Below, in pieces: positions 32,930-43,499 of a stretch of 64,000 nt of DNA. The position numbers and the translations under genes are program-made. The DNA comes from Hermatobates lingyangjiaoensis (taxonomy: Eukaryota > Arthropoda > Insecta > Hemiptera > Hermatobatidae), in assembly GCA_026182355.1 (NCBI GenBank), contig JAPFBL010000534.1, forward strand, positions 52,501 through 116,500. Direction: 5' to 3'. The number at the start of each line of letters is the position of its first letter. Positions within the stretch are counted from its first letter, which is position 1. Below the pieces are notes generated by a model. That model did not search any database. It was not told where the DNA came from and was given only the letters and a program-made list of their open reading frames with translations.

Positions 32930-33900
32930 ACCTGTTTCTCTTGTTACAATTTTTCGAGATAGCTTCTCCAGTTTTCCTCAGAGTTCCACACATCAGCTAC
33001 TAAGTATAATAACTCTCCTAAAGATTTACTTATTAAATCCATTTATTCTTTAGTATATGAAATAGACAATGAAAATAAAAGCAACGTTTCGGTCTTCTTT
33101 GACCATCTTCAGACTGTAAACAAATATAAAACTACTTACTAGACAAAATTATAAAAGTTATACACTACAATACTATAGAAAAGTTCAGAATAAACAACCA
33201 ACATTGTAGAACTATTCAGTAAGCTTCATATATTTGATGGTTTTTGGAAATTTGAAATTAGAACCTTCAAATTATAAAGTTGACGCAATAGTTCTACAAT
33301 GTTATTTTTTATTTTCAACCTTTATATAGTATGTGGTGTATGATTTTTATAATTTTGAGTAGTAAGTAGTTTTATATTTAATAATGTTATATTTGTTTAC
33401 ACCCCTGAGGATGGTCAAAGAAGATCGAAACGTTAGTTTATTTTTATTGTCTATTGCAAGGGTCTTCGACCTATGGGTTTTATCGCGACCCCCTCGGGTC
33501 GCAAATAAATATTTGAAATTGTTTATTATTAAAAATAGAAAATAAAGGACTAAATTAAATAAATAATGTATTTATTATTAATGCGGCACAGCAATTTCAT
33601 TAAAGTTACTGTTAATCAAATTTATTTTAATTTTCTCTTTTATATTTGTTGTCATTTTTATTTGTGTTCACACTAAAGGGTCGCGAATCAATTTTGGCGT
33701 CAAAAATTAGTTGCGATGTAAAAAAGGTTGAAGATCCCTGTTCTATTGCATCTACTGAAGAATAGATGGATTTCACTAGTAAATCTTTAGGAGAGTTATT
33801 AAACTGAGTAGCTGACGTGTGGAACTCTGAGATAAGAAAACTGGAGAATCTATCTCGAAAAATTGTAACAAGAGAAATAGCTAATCAACGTTCTGCCGTC
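32930..33900. mobile_element. Inverted Penelope-like 5' ends (ORF start plus core), with internal hAT
   Basis: Minus copy: core at 33086-33112, then ATG and KSLGELLYLVADVWNSE. Plus copy: core at 33405-33431, then (after the hAT) ATGGATTTCACTAGTAAATC, KSLGELLN with a stop, and RKLENLSRKIV. Both frames are broken. Confidence 0.65.
33457..33740. mobile_element. Short hAT-like MITE inside a Penelope-like copy
   Basis: It starts CAAGGGTCTTCGACC and ends GGTTGAAGATCCCTG. The flanks gtctattg and ttctattg match at 7 of 8 bases. It is related to 6896-7156 but in the opposite orientation. Confidence 0.8.
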
Positions 33901-33959
33901 GGTCCCGAGCCTATACGATGTCAGGTAGTCGTATAAATACACTTGAGTTAGGCAAAAGT

Positions 33960-34035
33960 TAGGACTGCCTGTGCTGTGCCCCATGTAACCTCTCAGTCAT
34001 ATTTACGGTAGTCATCCATCAATGTAGTGCTTTGT
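33960..34035 (+). repeat. Diverged copy of the exon 8 splice-donor region
   Basis: GCCTGTGCTGTGCCCCATGT..ACCTCTCAGTC and CATCAATGTAGTGCTTTGTG recur 401 bp downstream across the real exon 8 donor (34386). Here the donor reads CAT|GTAACC instead of CAG|GTAACC. Confidence 0.75.
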
Positions 34036-34280
34036 GATTAACTACATTGGCTCACCCATAAACTAAAAATGGGTGACAAATAATAAATGAGCCGCAATTC
34101 CCACGTTTAGAACAGCGCTAAAAGGTGAAAGCCTAACAAGTGTAGTTGTTGTAAAACAGACATTTGTAGTGTCCTATCTTGCCAGGTACTTGTGCTTTTG
34201 TAAGCTGTAATGTGGATAAGTAAATGTTTATGGTATTACTCTTGAAGATATTTGTTTTAATCTGTGATTTTGATGGACAG

Positions 34281-34385
34281 ACTGAAATAAAAGAAGAAGA
34301 CGAGTGGAGTGAGTTGATTATCATGGACTTAGACAAGCAAGAGGTGCAGCCGAGGTCTCAGTCACCTGCCTGTGCTGTGCCCCAG
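34281..34385 (+). CDS. Exon 8: acidic linker exon
   Basis: Acceptor GACAG|ACT, donor CCCAG|GTAACC, phase 0 at both ends. It encodes TEIKEEDEWSELIIMDLDKQ, then EVQPRSQSPACAVPQ. IKEE fits a SUMO-type consensus. The 3' end and donor are duplicated upstream. Confidence 0.7.
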
Positions 34386-34479
34386 GTAACCTCTCAGTCC
34401 TGTTAACACTAACCATCAATGTAGTGCTTTGTGCTTAGTGCCCATGTCCATTTTGTAAAAAATATTGTAAGAAGAATTC

Positions 34480-34675
34480 CTTGACTTATTAGTCAGTGGA
34501 GACCGAAACGTTGGCCCTCTCTAAATATCGAAAATAGAAATATAAACAAATAATTCGGTGAGTTGATTTATATGGTACCGGAAAGATGGAGGAATAATAT
34601 AAGGAAACTTGAGAAGGTATGTAACAAACATACTAGACTTACAGTTGGCAAGTTATTTAATGATATATATATATA
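34480..34675 (+). pseudogene. Penelope-like 5' fragment
   Basis: A damaged core (GTGGAGACCGAAACGTTGG) at about 34497 is followed by a frame with LIYMVPERWRNNIRKLEKV and VGKLFN, ending at (TA)n (34663). It has the same PERW..IRKLEK module as 3977-4137. Confidence 0.5.
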
Positions 34676-34677
34676 TA

Positions 34678-34927
34678 TGTTTCACGATGAATCACAAACA
34701 CAGAACTAAGGAAAAAACAGACTCACTGTCTCTAATTTTTGGTTAAACCGTCATCAGGAGAGTTGATTCCAACCGTCGCTTCACAAGTGCGCTTGGTGTC
34801 CCTATCTCAACTCTCCTGATGACGGTTCAACCGAAAATTAGAGACAGTAAGTCTGTTTGTTCCTTAGATCTGTGTTTGTGATTCATCGTGAAACGTTTGT
34901 TGCCCTTTCGGATCGTTTTCCTGTTTA

Positions 34928-34935
<8 letters not shown>
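34678..34935. mobile_element. Family E snap-back element
   Basis: The arms carry TTTCACGATGAATCACAAAC and its complement. The sense core at 34816-34836 is CTGATGA, C, GGT/ACC stem, GAAAATTA. Stem I CUCU/GAGA is complementary. (TA)n of about 45 bp follows to 34978. Confidence 0.8.
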
Positions 34936-34977
<42 letters not shown>

Positions 34978-34982
<5 letters not shown>

Positions 34983-35104
34983 TCGTTATCAGCCTTTGGA
35001 GCGATTCACTTCTTTTCCTGAAGACGAGGACATCGAAATATAGTAGTGAGTTCAGTGATTTCCTTTCTATGTGTTCTTTTTAAATTCTAGTTTATATATA
35101 TATA
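34978..35104 (+). mobile_element. Family C 3' terminal segment (sense)
   Basis: From GAGTCGTTATCAGCCTTTGG through CTGAAGACGAGGACATCG to TCTAGTTTATATATA. It lies between two (TA)n tracts. Confidence 0.75.
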
Positions 35105-35990
35105 TGCTGAATGCCAGATTAGAAATTGAAAAAGACGAGCCAATCCCTGTTGCGTATTCCTTTCGACATTTCTTATTGGTTGTGGGTGTTTTTTTCGTTA
35201 AACACGTTTTGGCCGCCTCAGCCTTCACTCCAGGAGAGGGCTCGCAGTCCCTACTTAATTTTCCAATAGAGTTGAAACACGGAGTGTGCTAAGGAGAAAC
35301 GTGTTTAACGAAAAAACCCCCACAACCAATAAGAAGTGTCGAAAGGAATACGCAACAGGGATTGGCTCGTCTTTTTCAATTTCTAATCTGGCATTCAGCA
35401 TATAATAACGCACAATCCAGCCAGGAACTACACCCACCAGCTTGAGAATGACCGAGGAACGGTCGAAACCGGTCGCAATGACACGAGGAAGGCGCCACGC
35501 ATTCTTCAAGAAAACACTGCAGAAAAGGGTCTAACGACAAACGCCACACACACTCAAACTTCAACTCATAATGTCCATAGCCCGGACCAGATTCTTACGA
35601 GGAACTCTTCTGCGTGAGGACGCCTATGCCATTCCTGCCCTCTGTGAAATTAAAGTAGGGACTGCGAGCCCTCTCCAGGAAGGACGGCGGATGCGGCCAA
35701 GCGTACAAGGAAACCGACGAGGAAAGGTTCTACATACACCCACAACAATAGAATCTACAGAAAACACCAACAACCAGTATGTAATGAAATCCACCAGGAC
35801 GCCAAGACCTTCATTCAACTCTATTGGAAAATTAAGTAGGGACTGCGAGCCCTCTCCTGGAGTGAAGGCTGAGGCGGCCAAGCAGACGGAGTGTGCTAAG
35901 GAGAAACGTGTTTAACGAAAAAACACCCACAACCAATAAGAAGTGTCGAAAGGAATACGCAACAGGGATTGGCTCGTCTTTTTCAATATA
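35105..35990. mobile_element. Penelope-like element (family P), rearranged copies
   Basis: An antisense terminal copy (35105-35210) is followed by two sense copies of the same segment (35285-35400 and 35890-35990), sharing AAGGAGAAACGTGTTTAACG and GGAATACGCAACAGGGATTG. The CUUGA-type core at 35441-35469 reads CTTGAGAATGACCG...CGGTCGAAACCGGTC. A 114-codon frame (35571-35915) overlaps the second copy; I cannot match it to a known domain. Confidence 0.6.
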
Positions 35991-35994
35991 TATA

Positions 35995-36350
35995 TATATA
36001 TATATTATTGAAATGACACCAAATTTAGCTGATACCTGTTTCTTAACAAGTTTCTCAATTTTTCTAAATAACACTCTCGTTATTTCGTCTACACAATAAA
36101 GTACATCTCCTATGGTTGACCAGATATTTCACCTTAGATCTTATTCGCGTCCTGATGATCAATGTTGATCATTCGAAACATGTCGACCATAGGAGATGTA
36201 CTTTATTGTGTAGACGAAATAACGAGAGTGTTATTTAGAAAAAGTGAGAAACTTGTTAAGAAACAGGTATCAGCTAAATTTGGTGTCATTTTCAATAATG
36301 TGTGTGTCAAAGAAGGACTGCTACCAAAATTTACGAATATATATATATAT
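35995..36350. pseudogene. Inverted Penelope-like 5' ends (ORF start plus core)
   Basis: The plus copy has its core at 36152-36179 (CTGATGATCAATGTTGATC then GAAACATGTC) running straight into ATGTCGACCATAGGAGATGT, then TRVLFRKSEKLVKKQVSAKF and CVKEGLLPKFTNIY before (TA)n. The minus copy (35995-36110) repeats LVKKQVSAKFGV. Stem I GUC/GAC and stem III ACAUGU are present. Confidence 0.6.
36145..36190 (+). ncRNA. Hammerhead-like ribozyme motif overlapping a Penelope-like ORF start
   Basis: Core CUGAUGA, long stem II built on GAUCAA/UUGAUC, GAAACAUGUC. The palindrome ACAUGU contains the AUG that opens the adjoining frame. Confidence 0.45.
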
Positions 36351-36352
36351 AC

Positions 36353-37390
36353 GTTTCATGATGAATCACAAACACAGAACTAAGGAACAAACAGACTTAC
36401 TGTCTCTAATTTTCGGTTGAGTCATCAGGAGAGTTGAGGTAGGGAAACCAAGCGCACTTGTGAAGCGACGGTTGGAGACCAACAGTGTTGTCACACGCGT
36501 GCCCGGTTCAAGTCAAGTATGAAAAATAAACTAAGAATAATCAAAGAGCTAAGAAATAGAAAGTGAAAATGAAGTAGATTAGGAAATATAAATAATAAAA
36601 ACTTAAAAGGTAATAATGAAGAAAATTATGAGGAAAATAGCTGAAACAAAATAAAATCCAGGGAAATAAATAATAAATACTTAAATAATAATAATGATGA
36701 AGATGATTGGAATAAAGTTGTATAAATAATAATTTAAGATAAAACTAAAAAGATAATAATCAAATAATAATAGTCAAAGCTAAACTAATCTCTAAAAATT
36801 CAGAACAGCCCTATCTTTTTTCTGTTCTGAATGGTTAGAGATTAGTTTACCTTTGACTATTTGTTATTATTATTATTATTTTTATTTTAAAATAATATAA
36901 AATTATTATTATTTATTATAATAATAATAAGTATTATTTATTATTATTTATTATTATTATATTATTGTAATAACGATCTGTATTATTATTTTTATTTTAA
37001 ATTATTATTTATCCTGATCATCTTCATCATTATTATTATTTAAGTATTTATTATTTATGTTCCTGTATTTTATTTTGTTTCAGTTAATTTCCTCTTAATT
37101 TTCTTCATTATTACCTTTTAAGTTTTTATTATTTATATTTCCTAATCTACTTCATTTTTACTTTCTATTTCTTAACTCTTCGCTTATTCTTAGTTAATTT
37201 TACTTACCTCACTTGAACCGGGCACGCGTGTGACAACACTGTTGGTCTCCAACCGTCGCTTCACAACTGCGCTTCGTGTCCCTTGCTCAACTCTCCTGAT
37301 GACGGTACAACCGAAAATTAGAGATAATAAGTGGGTTTATTCCTTTTTTCTGTGTCTGTGATTTACCGTGAAACGTTTGTTGTCCTTTAT
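36353..37390. mobile_element. Family E giant snap-back, about 1 kb
   Basis: Arms of roughly 400 bp: the left begins CGTTTCATGATGAATCACAA, the right ends TTACCGTGAAACGTTTG. Inner arms share CTAATCTACTTC...TTTTTATTATTTATATTTCC and CAGAACAG...CTATCTTTTTTCTGTTCTG at the apex. ATT-rich microsatellite fills part of the right arm. The two family E cores sit well inside the arms. Confidence 0.8.
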
Positions 37391-37399
37391 ATATATAGA

Positions 37400-37570
37400 T
37401 ATATCAATGATAAAACCACAATAATAAAATGGGAGTCAGTTGGGTTTTTGACTCTGACGAAGACCGTTTATTACGGTTGAAAGATCTTAGTCTTGTTTTC
37501 CCATTTCTTATTGTGGTTTGATCATTGATTGTTATTTCACGTGTTTATGTGAAATCTTTTTATATAGATA
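37400..37570. mobile_element. Family A snap-back with shortened antisense arm
   Basis: The antisense part is only 37405-37435; the sense part is complete from CAGTTGGGTTTTTGACTC to CGTGTTTATGTGAAATC at 37557. Confidence 0.75.
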
Positions 37571-37589
37571 TATATTTATTAATAAAAGT

Positions 37590-37913
37590 ATCGACCGTGG
37601 AATAGAAACAAAACTAAAGTTTATCGGGACTCGGTCAGTTCTTCAGGTTCAAATTAAACTCTCATTGCCAACGTTTCGGTTTTTATTTAAAACCTTTTTC
37701 ATAGGCAGAAGTATAAATTTTGAAACAGGAAAAACTAAGTATTATATTACAAATTATTTTTCTTTGTAAAATAATTTGTAATGTAATACTTATTTTTTAT
37801 GTTTCAAAATTTATACTTCTGCCTATGAAAAAGGTTTTAAATAAAAACTGAAACGTGGGTAATGAGAGTTTTTGAACCTGAAGAACTGACCGAGTCCCGA
37901 TAAACTTTAGTTT

Positions 37914-37955
<42 letters not shown>
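37590..37955. mobile_element. Family K snap-back element with (TA)n
   Basis: The ends carry AAACTAAAGTTTATCGGGAC and its complement; the apex is ACAAATTATTTTTCTTTGTAAAAT. (TA)n lies at 37922-37955. Confidence 0.8.
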
Positions 37956-37958
<3 letters not shown>

Positions 37959-37969
37959 CGGTACTGTTT

Positions 37970-38600
37970 TTTTAACCACAAAATATTAACAAACACTTTT
38001 TCTTTTTCTCGGAGTTTGGTCAGGGTAAATATATGGAATCACCTTTTGCCAACGTTGTGTCACAACCGAAACATGTCATGTTATGTTATGTTAATCATTA
38101 AATATTGATGGCTTACCAGAGTTTCGCTCAAATAATCCACCAGCTAAATCAAGACGATTTAAAATTAGAAAGGAAATATGAAAAACTGCTCAAAAAAAAA
38201 GGTATGTTTAATTAAGGCAATTCAGTTCAACACAATATATATATATATATATATATATATACTTTTTCATTGGAAAGACGATCTGAAACAGACAAATATA
38301 GTTCAATATAGACAAAGAAACATAGAGAAATTAAAATCATACACTTACTATGTTTCTGTATGTTTCTTTTCCTACATTGAACAATATATATATCGAAGTT
38401 TAGTCGAAGGTTTTATCTGGTTAAGATTGTTATTCCTTTAAATAATGTAAAATTCATTTTGTTAGTTTAAAAAAATTCTTACTTCTGCCTATGAAAAAGG
38501 TTTTAAAATAAAACCGAAACGTCGGCAATGAGAGTTTGATTTTTGAACCTAGAAAATTTGACCTAATCCCGATTAGATAACACACCTAATCTATCAAACG
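37970..38600. mobile_element. Partial family J, F and K relics
   Basis: 37985-38060 is the antisense outer end of family J. 38263-38390 has the TTTTCATTGGAAAGACGATC and GTTCAATATAGACAAAGAAA blocks seen at 46108-46180. 38470-38580 is a sense family K core region (CTATGAAAAAGG...ACCGAAACGTCGGC). Confidence 0.55.
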
Positions 38601-38898
38601 GTCGATATATTATTGAATCTGTTTATATTTATATATATAAAATATATGTTCCTTGTGTTTATTTCTAGAACTAGTATATAAGAAACTGCAGTTTTTTTAC
38701 AAAGGGTTGATTGTATCTTGTTGAATATTAAGTCAGTTATATTGAAGTACAGTTCCGCAGTGCTTGTGCATGCCAGCACTGCTGAAGGCTACCTGTAGTA
38801 GGCTTGTTTTGTTTTTGATTCGTCAGTAGCCAGGGGAGCAGTGTCTGCCCGTATACAGATCTCTGCAGTAGACTAATGCCTTGTGTTCTGCTTTCCAG

Positions 38899-39199
38899 GA
38901 GCCAGTTCCCATTGGTAGTAACAACGGCTGGACTGACATCTCCCTACCACCCCCACCTCAAGCCATTCGCCCCACAGAACAACCCCCACCCGCCATCCCC
39001 TCGCCCAAGCCAATCCACTCGAGCAACTCGTCTTCATCCTCGACAGACAGCCTGCTGGCAGCTCACCTCGGCAAGGAAGTCGTCTGCCCCACCTGCTGCC
39101 GCCACTTTATGGGCTTTCCCGCCCTCCAGAAGCACATTTCCAACACTCATCACCAGTCTCCGGCTTCCAATGTCCAGCAAGCCAACTCCTCTGACCAGT
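38899..39199 (+). CDS. Exon 9: Pro/Ser-rich stretch and one C2H2 finger
   Basis: Acceptor CTTTCCAG|GAG, phase 0. It encodes EPVPIGSNNGW, a PPPP-rich and SSSSS-rich segment, then VCPTCCRHFMGFPALQKHIS NTH (a C2H2 finger, C-x2-C-x12-H-x4-H). GC content is clearly higher than in neighbouring exons. For the model to continue, the weak donor CAGT|GTCAGT (39200) is used, leaving 1 nt as exon 10 needs. If unspliced, the frame ends DQCQ-stop at 39206, so an alternative last exon is possible. Confidence 0.75.
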
Positions 39200-39249
39200 G
39201 TCAGTAACCCCACAATAACCTGCCCACTTTGAAACCTTGCTTCAACCAA

Positions 39250-40625
39250 TAAGAATCTTGTCTTGACCCAACTCATACAGAAATGTCATCCAAAAGAGTA
39301 CTATTTCTTTGTTTTTGGCAACACTGATTAATATGCGACTGTTACTACTCAGTGTTGCTCAATAAAACTTGAACAGCTCTATGTGGTTGGTCTAAGTTCA
39401 TTCAAACTAAAGGAACAATAAATATCATCCAAAGGTATATCATTTCTTGGTTTTTGGCAACACTGATTTGTAAGCGACTGTTACTACTCAGTGTTGCTGA
39501 ATAAACCTTGAACAGCACTATGTGGTTGGTCTACGTTCATTCCAACTAAAGGAAGCATCAATATCATCCAAAGTCATATCATTTCTTGGTTTTTGGCAAC
39601 ACTGATTAATATGCGACTGTTACTACTCAGTGTTGCTCAATAAACCTTGAAGAGCACTATGTGGTTGGTCTACGTTCATTCCAACTAAAGGAAGCATCAA
39701 TATCATCCAAAGTCATATCATTTCTTGGTTTTTGGCAACACTGATTAATATGCGACTGTTACTACTCAGTGTTGCTCAATAAACCTTGAACAGCTCTATG
39801 TGGTTGGTCTACGTTCATTCCAACTAAAGGAAGCATCAATATCATCCAAAGTCATATCATTTCTTGGTTTTTGGCAACACTGATTAATATGCGACTGTTA
39901 CTACTCAGTGTTGCTCAATAAACCTTGAACAGCACTATGTGGTTGGTCTACGTTCATTCCAACTAAAGCAGTGGTTCTCAACGTGGTCCATATGGACCCC
40001 CAGGGATCCACAGAGGATTACTGGGGGTCCATGAGGAAAGTAGTATTCTGAAGGTCCATGACACGTGGTTAGGGCTCCATGTTAAGTTTATATAAATTTA
40101 TCAGCAAACCAAAAATAAATCAAAGCATAGTAAGCTTTGGCCGTACAATATTCACACATAATTAAAATATAAGGCCTAATATCCTCGTCAGTTTGTTAAA
40201 ATGTTCCAATGTTTTAAAATTTATATTGCACTTCTCTTTATGGTACATTCAAAATTGATTCTGTTACAATTTATTTCAGGGTACTTTATAAAATGTTAAT
40301 AAAGTAATATTTTGTTATTGTTTTAAGAACATTTTTGTATTTCGGCATGCGTTGTAGATGTAATGAAATTATTTCATAATTAACGATATTCATTTACCTA
40401 AAAACAAATATTTATTTATAAATTTGTATAATTATGTTTTTTAAGTATCCGGGGGAGTGGGGGTCCACAAGCAATCAAAGGTTGAGAATCCCTGAACTAA
40501 AGGAACCATAAATATCATACAAAGGCATATCATTTCTTGGTTTTTGGCAACACTGATTAGTATGCGACTGTTACTACTCAGTGTTGCTCAATAAACCTTG
40601 AACAGCTCTATGTGCTTGACAATAT
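39250..40625 (+). repeat. Tandem repeat, 139-bp unit, six copies, split by a hAT
   Basis: TTTTTGGCAACACTGATT recurs with GGCA at 39317, 39456, 39595, 39734, 39873 and 40546. The spacing is 139 bp, and the last gap equals 139 plus the hAT and its target duplication. It begins about 50 bp after exon 9. Confidence 0.9.
39969..40494 (+). mobile_element. Non-autonomous hAT element with perfect 8-bp target duplication
   Basis: It starts CAGTGGTTCTCAACGTGGTC and ends AAAGGTTGAGAATCCCTG. aactaaag flanks both sides (39961-39968 and 40495-40502). It is 526 bp with no coding capacity. It is the same family as 25059-25578. Confidence 0.95.
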
Positions 40626-41039
40626 AGTCAGAGAGTCTAGGTTTAAAAAAAAAAAAAAAAAATCGAAAATTAAATATTTTAAAATCAAATGACTACATAT
40701 TTTATTGTTTATCACTTTTAATAGAATGAAGTGCTCCGGGACTTATCTAAGCCCTGGAATCTTAAAAACTTTTAAAATTGACTGAACAGTCATTCCAAAT
40801 ACATTTTCATCATTATTAACCATTTTGAAAGTAAAATCTATGAAGTAACTTTTTCTAATAATGGATTTTCTTAGAGTAAAGTTGAGTGTCGACCACTCCA
40901 GATATTTTTTTGATATCTCCTGCAGTTCGGATATGCCCTTAGAGTAAAGTTGAGTACTCATATTTTTTGTTGATATTGTATTTGTAACAATGTCGAATCT
41001 TCACTTAGAGCGTCGGTGTTCCTTTATATAGTATTAGAT
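40626..41039. other. Intron 9 sequence with small repeat edges
   Basis: A poly-A tract near 40650 and two copies of an AGAGTAAAGTTGAGT block at 40873 and 40940, related to the edge at 17785. No coding segment. Confidence 0.4.
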
Positions 41040-41250
41040 AAAAAGATTTCACATAAACGTGTGAAATAACAATCAATGATCAAACCACAATATGAAATGT
41101 GAAACAAGACTAAGATCATTCAACCGTAACAAGCGGTCAGAGTCAGGTCAGGTTGGGTTTTTGACTCTGACGAAGACCGCTTGTTACGGTTGAAAGATCT
41201 TAGTCTTGTTTTCCCATTTCATATTGTGGTTTGATGATTGATAGTATTAG
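41040..41250. mobile_element. Family A snap-back element
   Basis: The antisense arm 41040-41140 and sense arm 41150-41245 both end in the CACATAAACGTG/TGATTGATAG family A edges. The sense core is intact. Confidence 0.8.
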
Positions 41251-41303
41251 ATGAATTGTATTTCTCTTTTGTATATCGTTGACTGTATTATTTTGTGTTG
41301 TAG

Positions 41304-41357
41304 GCTTTAAACTTAAACTTCCCAGAGGAGCTTCGGGAGCATCCCTTAAAACTGATC
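41304..41357 (+). CDS. Exon 10: 54-nt micro-exon
   Basis: Acceptor TTGTAG|GC, donor GATC|GTAAGT (strong). The neighbouring phases select the frame with 2 nt in and 1 nt out: FKLKLPRGASGASLKTD. Phase 0 would also be open (ALNLNFPEELREHPLKLI) but does not join exon 11. Confidence 0.6.
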
Positions 41358-41404
41358 GTAAGTATACATGCTTTAATTATACTGAAAGTAAACTGTTACT
41401 GATA

Positions 41405-41640
41405 TAAAGAGTGAGAGCGAGAGATTTGTGGGCCGAGAGAGAGAGTGATGTGGGCTGAGAGAGAGAGAGTGATGTGGGCTGAGAGAGAGAGAGAGAGAGA
41501 GTGATGTGGGCTGAGAGAGAGAGAGAGTGATGTGGGCTGAGAGAGAGAGAGAGTGATGTGGGCTGAGAGAGAGAGAGAGAGTGATGTGGGCTGAGAGAGA
41601 GAGAGTGATGTGGGCTGAGAGAGAGAGTGATGTGGGCCGT
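41405..41640 (+). repeat. (GA)n minisatellite with GTGATGTGGGCT spacer
   Basis: About eight units of (GA)n plus GTGATGTGGGCTGA, unit length 20-35 bp. It abuts exon 11. Confidence 0.9.
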
Positions 41641-41700
41641 AGTCTGCCCTAATGAAGCAAGCCTTTGCCGAGGATTGTACAGGAAGATGTTTGCTTTCAG

Positions 41701-41872
41701 TGAGCTGCCTGAATAGAAGAGTAGTTCTGGAATCAGTGAAAGAGTTAAGACTGATCTGCTACCTCTGTCAGCAAATCCTCTCCTCCAACCTGATGTCCAA
41801 TCACTTGATGATGGAGCACAACCTGACAGGAGCCGAGGTCTCCCAGTGCACGTCTGTCACCGGAGTCCCAGG
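41701..41872 (+). CDS. Exon 11: one C2H2 finger
   Basis: Acceptor TTTGCTTTCAG|TG (41700), or alternatively TACAG|GA at 41682; both take 2 nt, so phase does not decide. The donor is CCAGG|GTCAGT. It encodes LNRRVVLESVKELRLICYLC, then a finger C-x2-C-x11-H-x4-H ending HLMMEH, then NLTGAEVSQCTSVTGVPG. It leaves 2 nt, matching exon 12. Confidence 0.75.
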
Positions 41873-41988
41873 GTCAGTGATACATGTCTCGAAAAATCTA
41901 ACATATACAAGTGAACAAACTCAAACTTTATGCCAATCTGTCTTCAACAGAGAACAGAAAGCACGCTCTTTTCGATATTATAGTGAAT

Positions 41989-41999
<11 letters not shown>

Positions 42000-42052
<53 letters not shown>

Positions 42053-42300
42053 TCAAAACGAAGGAAACACACAGAAAGACACAGACATAACTCACATCGA
42101 TATTTCGACCATCGTTGTCATCAGGAGGTGCGAAGAGCGAAGAGTCCCGCAGGAAGACAGGGCGGTACTCCCTGTCTTCCTGCGGGACTCTTCGCTCTTC
42201 GTTCTTCGCACCTCCTGATGACGACGATGGTCGAAATATGGATGTGAGTTATGTCTGTGTCTTTCTGTGCGTTTCCTTCGTTTTGAATTTATTAAAGGAC
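42000..42300. mobile_element. Family D snap-back element with (TA)n
   Basis: (TA)n at 41995-42042; antisense core at 42103-42124 and sense core at 42215-42236 (CTGATGA, C, GAC/GTC stem, GAAATATG). The arms end CAAAACGAAGGAAACAC and TTTCCTTCGTTTTG. The apex holds GGGACTCTTCGCTCTTC. Confidence 0.85.
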
Positions 42301-42499
42301 TGATTTATTTTTTATAAGTAAATATATAATACATTAAAATATTTATATATAATATACAAACTGTGTTATCTGATGTTCGCCCTATCTCTGTTCTCTCGTA
42401 GAACTACCACTACGACCTTAACTTAATACATACATATACAGATTAAGTTTATATACCTGTATCAATGACTTAGAAATACAACATATCATATATACATAT

Positions 42500-42725
42500 A
42501 TATATATAACAAAATTTGACATAAACATGTGAAATAGCAATCAATGATAAAACCACAGAGTGAAATGGAAAAAAAGACTAAGATCTTTCAAACACAACAA
42601 GCGGTCTTCGTCAGAGTACGACCAAGTTCGTTTTTTTTTTACTCAGACGAAGACCTTTTGTTGTGGTTGAATGATCTTAGTCTTTTTTCCCCTATTTCAT
42701 TTTGTGATTTGATCATTGAACCAAA
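42500..42725. mobile_element. Diverged family A snap-back element
   Basis: The arms keep AATCAATGATAAAACCACAG, AAAAGACTAAGATCTTTC and CAAGCGGTCTTCGTCAGAGT. The core is CAGACGAAGACC, with CTGA lost. Confidence 0.7.
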
Positions 42726-42785
42726 ATGTATTTATGTAGAGTATTTTTTTATTTAAATAAATTGAATTTATTTTTTGCATTTTAG

Positions 42786-42890
42786 GTCTGAAGCACAAGA
42801 AAGACTGAAAAATAAAATGTCCACTGCCCTTGGTGACCTTTTAGATAGGGCCGTTACCAATTTATTAAATGCTAAAGATGCCAACACCAG
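42786..42890 (+). CDS. Exon 12: helical linker exon
   Basis: Acceptor CATTTTAG|G, donor ACCAG|GTGACT. It takes 1 nt and leaves 2. It encodes SEAQERLKNKMSTALGDLLD, then RAVTNLLNAKDANT, a likely amphipathic helix. The AG left over joins G of exon 13 to make Arg. Confidence 0.75.
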
Positions 42891-42955
42891 GTGACTTGCA
42901 AAATATCAGTCATTTCATTGCACTAGACATAGAGCTAGTCTACATCAGTGTTTCC

Positions 42956-43417
42956 CAAAGTGGGCGGTACCTCTCCCCTGGGGGCGTTGCTTTGATATCG
43001 GGGGGGGGGGGGGGGGGGGGGGGGGGCGGTAATGCAAAAACGAGCAGGGATTCTATTTCCATAAATTGAAAATGTTCATGCAATATAATTTCTAAATTTA
43101 AGTGAAAACACAACATGTAAACTTCTAGTAAATGGTTTCTTAAAATTATTGGTTTTGATTATTCATTTTTATGCTAAAATTATATTCTCACCTAAGTTTC
43201 TTTTATTGTGTATTAATTCTTTTGCATAAATATGCTAAGAAACAATACATCTATTGGATTCTAAATAAATATTCGATTAGTAATTATTTTAATTTAATTA
43301 TTAAAATGTTACTCATTTGGTTATTTATTCTAGGAATCTGATTATTATTCAAGGGTGTTGAGTTATAGGTTTATGGACTCAAGGGGACGGTCACTCGAAA
43401 AAGTTTGGGAAACACTG
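42956..43417. mobile_element. Non-autonomous hAT element with 8-bp target duplication and G-run
   Basis: It starts CAGTGTTTCCCAAAGTGGGC and ends AAGTTTGGGAAACACTG. gtctacat flanks both sides. A run of about 25 G at 43001-43026 lies inside. It is not coding. Confidence 0.9.
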
Positions 43418-43499
43418 GTCTACATACATGTATATACAAAAGTCGTTGTCTATTTACTGTTTATCTCTAGTTTACCCTGAATCGTTTATTCATATATTT

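Noticed and set aside
35571..35915. 114-codon + strand frame
   Set aside because: It crosses the terminal repeat of a rearranged Penelope-like element and has no recognisable domain; kept only as part of the element.
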